A stretch of DNA of 64,000 bases. Source: Triticum aestivum (lineage: Eukaryota > Streptophyta > Magnoliopsida > Poales > Poaceae). Under the pieces are notes generated by a model. It was not told the origin of the DNA. It searched no databases and saw nothing but the letters and a program-made list of their open reading frames with translations. The position numbers were made by a program, and so were the translations under genes. The stretch lies in contig NC_057812.1 of the NCBI RefSeq assembly GCF_018294505.1, forward strand, positions 65,019,454 to 65,083,453, written 5' to 3'. Position 1 is the stretch's first letter. Each line of letters opens with the position of its first letter. Below, one piece after another: positions 58,047 to 64,000 of the stretch.

Positions 58047-58139
58047 CTCCCTCCGTCCCAAAATAAGTGTCTCAACTTTGTACTAACTTCAGTACAAAGT
58101 TGTACTAAGGTTGAGACACTTATTTTGGGACAGAGGGAG
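58047..58139. mobile_element. Stowaway-type MITE, near-perfect palindrome
   Basis: 93 bp, ends 'ctccctccgtcccaaaata' and its inverse, TA at both sides, central 'acttcagtacaaagttgtac'. Same family as 34477-34568. It lies about 540 bp from the 3' end of the gene at 58684. Confidence 0.92.
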
Positions 58140-58683
58140 TATACATTAGTGGCTCAGTCTAGATAGAAATATCAGATATCTCCAGTAGACGGGTAGGAAA
58201 TTGATAGTAACTGATGATACCTTTACTAAACATAAACTGGTGACTACAACCATTTAATTTCTATAACTCAAACACAACAATCTATATTTAGCCATGACAT
58301 AAGAAATGAACTGGAAACATCAAGAATGGAGCCGGCAGCTAAATTTGCCCATGAATGCAATATTACTACTTTGCCTGGCCCAATTTATGTTTCGCAGATG
58401 CTACTTTACACTAGCAAGACCTGACAGATGTTACTTTACAATATCTAAACCTGACAGATGCTACTTTACAATAATATCTACACGGGTAGAACTGATCAGA
58501 ATTGCTTGTACAGTTGCACTGCTTGAATAGCTAGGACTTGTGGTACAGAATTCTGATAAGACTGACCAAGAGCTGAATGGATATGTTTTAACTCCACAGT
58601 TCACGTCCAGCAGTACAGTCACCAAAAGGAGACAAGGAACCCATCCGGACACAATCACAGTTACATAAAATCCCTGATCAATG
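58140..58683. other. Probable 3' UTR and flank of the 714-residue gene
   Basis: Contains three short direct repeats of 'cctgacagatg(c/t)tacttt' (58420-58470). No ORF. Confidence 0.45.
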
Positions 58684-61600
58684 CTATGAAGAGGGCTGAA
58701 TTTTTGCGTTCATTTGAACGATAACGTCTTTGAATGCCTCACAACCATCAAAACGCTGCCCTTTATTAGTCCAGTTTAACAATCTGTCACGAAGATCGAT
58801 TACAAAATCTTTATCATGACCCGCCTCATTCAGCAATAAATTTACACACTTGAGCAGGTATGGGCCTGTCTTGGTTCTGAGTTGACTGACAAAATGACGA
58901 CATGTATCTTCACATTCAAAGATCACTGCAGACATATCCTCAATAATGTCAAGCCAGCCAAAGATGAGACATGCACCACTTAAAGCCCATCTTTCAGTAG
59001 AACCTCCACGACTAGATGAAAAAACATCATTGCCAGCCTGATCTTTCCTTTTTGTCTGCCCTTCCTTTGACTCCATAACCAGACCAGTGCTTGCGTAGTG
59101 CAGAAGCACGTTACAGTCTTGCTCACTAATACAAGCAAAGGACACAAGCAACACCCCTAAAGGAACCCGTAAATGCAGAAAATTAGGGCATGAGAGAGGG
59201 ACGTCTAATTGATCTGCACCTTGCACTTGACTGACAGCAGTTATGCGACAAAACTTCGCACAGCGATCATCAAAATCTTTAATAAGGGAACTGACAGGGT
59301 TGGTTGACACATTAAGTTTCTCTGTATCCCCTACTGTGGGTACTCGCAGTCTCCTCCGGTGATTTACCGTACTGCTATGGTGTGGATTACTTGGGCGCTT
59401 TTTGTTGTTCCTGGCCCAAGAATGTGATAACTCCACCATATTGTTAGCTAACATCTGGCATTCATCACCATTAGAAGGGCATAACACCCACGAAAGGTAA
59501 AATGCTGCCCTCTGAGCAAGATTGATATCACTTATTGATTCAGCAGTTTTCTCCTCAGATAATACTTCTGATAAATAACCTTGTGAACCTTCCTGGTGAA
59601 ATAGTAGAGCAGTGGCAAAACTGAACCAGGTAGGGAAGTTCGTAATTGTCAACCTGCAGCACCACAGAGCAGGAGCAATTAGCTTTGAGTTGAACAGCAT
59701 GCTAAATATCTGGATATTATTGTTTGCATGTTAATAAGCATACCAAGCAGAACTGTATTTGAATTTGACCAATCCCTTTGATGGTTGTTTCTTGCCAAAG
59801 TGTGACCCTTTTGATGGTTGTGATTGTATGTTTTTCCATGAAGAGTTGTCGCTGTTTGTTTTACCCAAGAAAACCATAGCTTCTATGTAAGAAACAAGAT
59901 CCAAAAATCGTCTGCATGATATGGGCCCAGTTAGTATGGCAAGTAAATCCCTTTGTTGGCTTGGGAAATAAGCATATGTAAAGGGAAATTTCTGTCCTAG
60001 TTCCATGGATATTCCCCATCCCGTAGGCTCGAGAAGAATATCTAATACTGATGATACCACTGCTGTGCAAAGTCCTAGCACAGAACCCATACCCCTGCAA
60101 ACAGAATATACGCAAAATAAGGAAAAGTTGTAAAAGAGATATCCACAAACAAGAAGCCCAGAATGTGTAATGCATTCAGACAACATGCAGAACTGTGTGG
60201 ATCCGTAATAGTGCTGTGGGTATACCATTTAGAACAGGAGGAAGGAATGCTACAGAAGATTAAACAATTAACTATCTGGTTAATAGAGTTTCCATCTACA
60301 GAAGATTAAATAACTAACTGATAATAAATTTTAAAATGATACAAAACATGAATCTGTTAATTCAGTTTTGAAGTAGTTTAAATCCAAGCTTTGAAGAGTT
60401 TACTTGGCCATGCACATTACCCCTTTTCTAATAATGAACTTCAACTTTGCTAGTTGCAGGCTCAAGACATAACACTTTTATTGTGCTGTGTGCAAGTTTA
60501 ATTGCAAGCGTGAAAATGATTCAAGATGCCAACTGACATAAACACAACAAACTCAGAGTCACAAACAAAAACAATAGAGAAGCTAGTACAAGTATTATGA
60601 GGTGTGAAGTTACGTCGCAAGAAACCATATATGGAATAATGACCGCATCTCCAAGAACGCTGGTGGGGAGCAAACTAAGCATATTACAATCACACGCCAT
60701 GCTTCCCGATCATGTAATTCTTTTCTCAGACATAGCAAAGGCCTTGTGATTGCTTCTCGTAGCATCTCTGAAAGATCATGTTTCAGAATTGATGGGTCGT
60801 GATGCCACAAAAGGGCCCTGCCACACACAAACGAAAAATGCAAAACAAATCAGTAAAATATGTAAAAGAATGGCAGGATTTTTTTTTCTCAAATCAGGCA
60901 ACAGGATAAATGACCACCTGATGTAAGCACAGATAAGGTAAAAAAGAATGCCAATAACTCAACATTGCACTACTGACAAAACAGTACGATTTTTCTGATA
61001 AGAGAGGGTTAAGATCGGTGTACACTTCTGGGATTCCAGTTGCACTTTAGCATATATTGTCTTATTGTTCTATATCATGTTCACAGCCAAATCACTACTA
61101 GAAGACAGCTCAACGCAGACGAATATCATACAACATCCTTAAATCTAATGCCAGTACTATGTTGGTCCATGTATAACTGTCCCAAGCATACCTCGGCGGG
61201 ATTGAGCCATCACTGGGAAGCACTTGATAAGATGGATGGGTTGTCACATCCAGAGAAATGGTACCCATCTCGCAACTGCCTTCTCCATCTTCTCTGTAAT
61301 ATGGCAAAGGAAAGAGACACTGGTAACGAGGGGATAACAGGGCTGTTTCGACAGCAGCATGCAACAGATCATAGGAATGCCCCGCAACTGCACAAGAGAA
61401 AGTCACAATACATGAACATCAACACCAACAAGTAACATGTAACCTGCAGCCTGAGGAATTGCAAGGAATGTAGATCTGAATGATTAATAGTACAGCAGCC
61501 TCCTAAAGTTCGTTTGGAAGTGGCAGCATTGCAGTCTACTGCATGCTATTCAGGCGAACAAAGGAAGGGGGGAAATCTCACCATCCCGGCCCCCCAATTT

Positions 61601-62110
61601 GTCGACGAGGGCGGCGCAGGAGCGGACCAGCTCGCGGCAGTCCCGGGGCGAGACGGAGCTCCCGACGCAGAGCATCTCAGCGCGGTCGTCGGTCCGGGCC
61701 ACTCGGCACGAGGCCGAGTCGGAGAGCGCGGAGACGGCGGTGCGGACGAGGCAGTCCAGGCGAGCCCTATCCACCTGAAAATGCAATGCGAACGCACATC
61801 AGCACCAACCAAGGCTCGCAGGGAGGACAAGGAGGTTGGGGAGGGGGGGGGGGGGGGGGGGGGGGGGGGTGGTTGCCTCCTGTGGGTCGAAGCACATGAG
61901 GGTGAGCGCGGCGTCGAGCACCCTGGTTCCGGAGGAGGCGGGGGCGGCGGCGCGGGGGTTGAGGGCCGCCGCGAGGGAGGAGATGGAGGCGGAGAGCGCG
62001 TCGGCGGCGACGGAGGAGGGGCCCAGACTGCCGCCAGGAGGGCGGGCGAGGCGGGAAGCTACCTCGGCGAGCAGGTGGGTGAGGTCGTCTAGGGGAGGAG
62101 GAGGCGCCAT
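58684..62110 (-). CDS. Unrecognised plant protein, six exons, 714 residues
   Basis: Exons 62110-61880, 61774-61582, 61387-61192, 60817-60614, 60094-59744 and 59653-58684 join in phase. Five introns end AG, and four begin GT. Intron 1 begins GA (61879-61878) and contains a C-run of about 27. The start MAPPPPLDDLTHLLAEV follows a GC-rich leader. The protein is mostly helical with hydrophobic segments ('VVSSVLDILLEPTGWG', 'FHIWFLATGMGSVLGL', 'LSGACLIFGWLDIIEDM'), as in ARM/HEAT-type scaffolds, plus a basic low-complexity insert ('NNKKRPSNPHHSS') near residue 500. I recognise no named family. All codons are open, so it is probably functional if intron 1 is spliced. Confidence 0.82.
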
Positions 62111-62620
62111 ATTTTGGGGTTTGCCGCCGCGACGGCGACGGCGACGCCGCGCAAAGGTAGAGGGGGAAATCCGAAGCCTGGGAAGAGACAACGGCAAAGT
62201 GGGCTTTTGTGCTTCGGTGTTCAGCGGGAGATGGGCTTGGATTCGAAAATCTACAAGCCCAACTGTCCAGGTGCGGGGGCCATCTTCTCAAGCCAATTCA
62301 TCATTTGCCCGAAGTCCTAATTTCGTGCCTTAAGCAGAGAGCAACTGATCCTTCGGGATCCTAAAAAAAAACAGAGAGTAACTAGTTAACGAGCGCTCCT
62401 TCGAGAGCCTCGCAATGATCAGCGCCACTTAGCGCGCTCTCGGCCATTCGCCACGTGTTGCGCTCTGGCGTTTCCTTCGAATTTTGTTTTTTTATTTTTT
62501 CGCACGCGTTTTCGGCTTTTTAAACGGTTTTTCTTTTGGGTTTTTTCGACGTTTTGGTTTTTCACCGGTCTTTCTTAGCTGTTCAATAATAAAAAATTGA
62601 AAAAAAATATATTTTTACAT
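62111..62620. other. 5' flank of the 714-residue gene
   Basis: Short leader then intergenic sequence. From about 62375 ('gttaacgagcgctcc') it enters the repeat element that follows. Confidence 0.4.
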
Positions 62621-63330
62621 GAAAAACGTGTTTTCTTTTTCTTTCACGAGAGTCACGGTCTTGCTTCCGCGAGAGGCACGGCCGTGCCTCACGGAAACGA
62701 AAAAACCATTTTCTGTTTTTTTCTTTCATGAGAGTCACGGTTTTGCTTCCGTGAGAGGCACGAGTGTGCTTTCGCGAGAGTCACGGCCTGCCTCACGGAA
62801 ACGGAAGAAAACCAGTTTTCTATTTTTTTTTTGTGAGAGTCGCGGTTTTGCTTTCGTGAGAGGCACGGGTGTGTGCTTTCGCAAGAGTCACGGCCGTGCC
62901 TCTCGGAAACGAGAAAAAACGTGTTTTTTTGTTTTTTCCTTTCGGGAGAGTCACGGTTTTGCTTCCGCGAGAGGCATGGTTGTGCTTTCGCGAGAGTCGC
63001 GGTTTTGCTTCTGTGGGAGGCACGGTTGTGATTTCGTGAGAGGCACGGGCGTGCCTCTTTCGGAAAGGGAAAAAACTTGTGCTCCTGGTTTGGTTTTTTG
63101 TCCGGTTTTTTTCGTGAAAAAAAAAATTCGGCAAAACCTATCAACATGAGATCTAGTTTTGAAGATCTCGACGTGAGGAATCCAACGATGAAAGCGGTTC
63201 GAGATTTGGACGCACGGTTTGAGAGATCAAAACGTTTTGAATAAACGGATCTACGGAAAAAGAAAAAACTCTCAGGTTGGTCGCAACCAGGGGAGTTGGA
63301 GTGATCTTTGCAACGAGTACTCCTCAACTA
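62340..63330. repeat. Tandem-repeat element of unknown class
   Basis: Four units of 80-160 bp at about 62634, 62715, 62816 and 62925. Each starts with a T-run and contains 'gagagtcacggt(t/c)ttgc', 'gagaggcacg' and 'cggaaacg'. The tail (63115-63260) is homologous, in inverse orientation, to 17590-17730. Long ORFs on both strands (176 and 212 codons) are repeats of a 20-residue unit and not credible genes. It may be a Mutator-like non-autonomous element; no target duplication was identified. Confidence 0.6.
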
Positions 63331-63362
63331 CTGATTTCGCTTTAAGCACCATTTACATGCTA

Positions 63363-63478
63363 CTTCCTTCGTCCGAAAAGCTTGTCCCAAACTTGTCCCT
63401 CAAATAGATGTATCTAGCACTAACTTGGTGGTGCTAGATACATCCATTTGAGGGACAAACTTTTTCGGACGGAGGGAG
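63363..63478. mobile_element. Stowaway-type MITE
   Basis: 116-bp palindrome, ends 'cttccttcgtccgaaaa' and its inverse, with the arms meeting at 'ctaacttggtggtgctag'; TA at 63361-63362 and 63479-63480. Confidence 0.9.
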
Positions 63479-63480
63479 TA

Positions 63481-64000
63481 CTAGCAAAAAAGCCCGTGCA
63501 TTGCAATGAAAAAAAATAGATTTCAGGTCGAGCATGGCGGGCATTTACGAGGCAGCATCTAGGATTGGAGCGTGTTAGTGATAGGTGTTGACTGCTCATC
63601 ATGATTGTTATTGAAGACGTGAAGCCACGCCACGCCTCACACACACCTCATACAAGTAATCCATGAGATGACGACTAAATGCGCAGGCATTGCCACACGA
63701 ATCATTACATGATTTGATTCAATATCCCGCAGGTCGTCATTGGTCATGTTCTCTTCTTTGAAGATCAACTTTGCCCAGCCTATTCTTGGAATATTTTCTC
63801 CCACAATCCCGCTTAAGTTAGAGCCAATCAGCCATGAAATATTTTGGTCGCAGCATATACCATCTCATAAATATTTTTCCATGGTCCCGCTTAAATCGGA
63901 GCCAATCAGCCATACATGCTCCATACATCATCATGTTTTATCATAATATTTTTTCTTTCCTTCGAAGGGGCTTATTAATTATGTAACCACGGACATATAT
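63481..64000 (-). mobile_element. Candidate Helitron 3' terminus, cut by the window edge
   Basis: CTAG at 63484-63481 (minus strand) is preceded by the GC-rich word 'gcacgggc' as in Helitron 3' ends, with a weaker hairpin than in the element at 22092. It sits at A|T within the TA of the adjacent MITE. The other end is outside the window. Sequence to 64000 shows no gene. Confidence 0.45.

Noticed and set aside
62619..63327. Long ORFs of 176 (+) and 212 (-) codons
   Set aside because: Both are translations of a tandem DNA repeat in opposite strands; amino-acid repeats mirror DNA units and no domain is seen.
1..64000. CRISPR arrays, bacterial operons, riboswitches
   Set aside because: Plant nuclear sequence; the direct repeats found are transposon or tandem repeats without regular spacers.

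Overview
The window is nuclear DNA of a grass of the wheat tribe (Triticeae; wheat, Aegilops, rye or barley). The evidence is the repeat content: an Angela-type Copia LTR, a Thalos-type Stowaway MITE nested in another MITE, several other Stowaway MITEs, a complete 12-kb CACTA transposon, Tourist/PIF-Harbinger elements with TAA/TTA target duplications, and a Helitron. The genes are GC-rich with short introns, as in grasses. Family names come from memory and were not searched.

Left third (1-31 kb) is almost entirely transposons. An Angela 3' end (336-3613) is interrupted by a small CACTA (1353-2978). A gene-like repeat (3614-3909 and 15870-17000) is split by a full CACTA (3910-15869) that carries broken copies of both CACTA genes on the minus strand. 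After diverged tandem repeats and nested MITEs comes an intact-looking tRNA-Ala(UGC) gene (20880-20952). Its 3' end is the breakpoint of a local tandem duplication. That repeat block is split by a complete minus-strand Helitron (22092-28899) that carries an RNase H-like fragment and exon-like pieces.

The middle (31-49 kb) is the main gene island: an intronless F-box gene (31395-32663, +), a three-exon gene for a small basic nuclear-type protein (35171-36004, +), a five-exon coiled-coil gene (39026-37051, -) convergent with it, and a four-exon GDSL esterase/lipase gene (47649-49075, +) whose third intron lacks a GT donor. Between them lie a TTA-flanked TIR element carrying an intact AP2-like reading frame (41007-42202) and a three-level nest of TAA-flanked elements (43673-47243) with an intact PIF/Harbinger transposase at its core.

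Right third (49-64 kb) holds two GC-rich retroposons with 16-bp and 13-bp target duplications, the second inside one copy of a duplicated host segment; a TAA-flanked element with a coiled-coil pseudo-ORF (55588-56692); a six-exon gene for an unrecognised 714-residue protein (62110-58684, -); a tandem-repeat element; and, at the right edge, a candidate second Helitron terminus. No CRISPR array, operon or bacterial feature is present. The main interest is the nesting record and the cargo ORFs of the DNA transposons.
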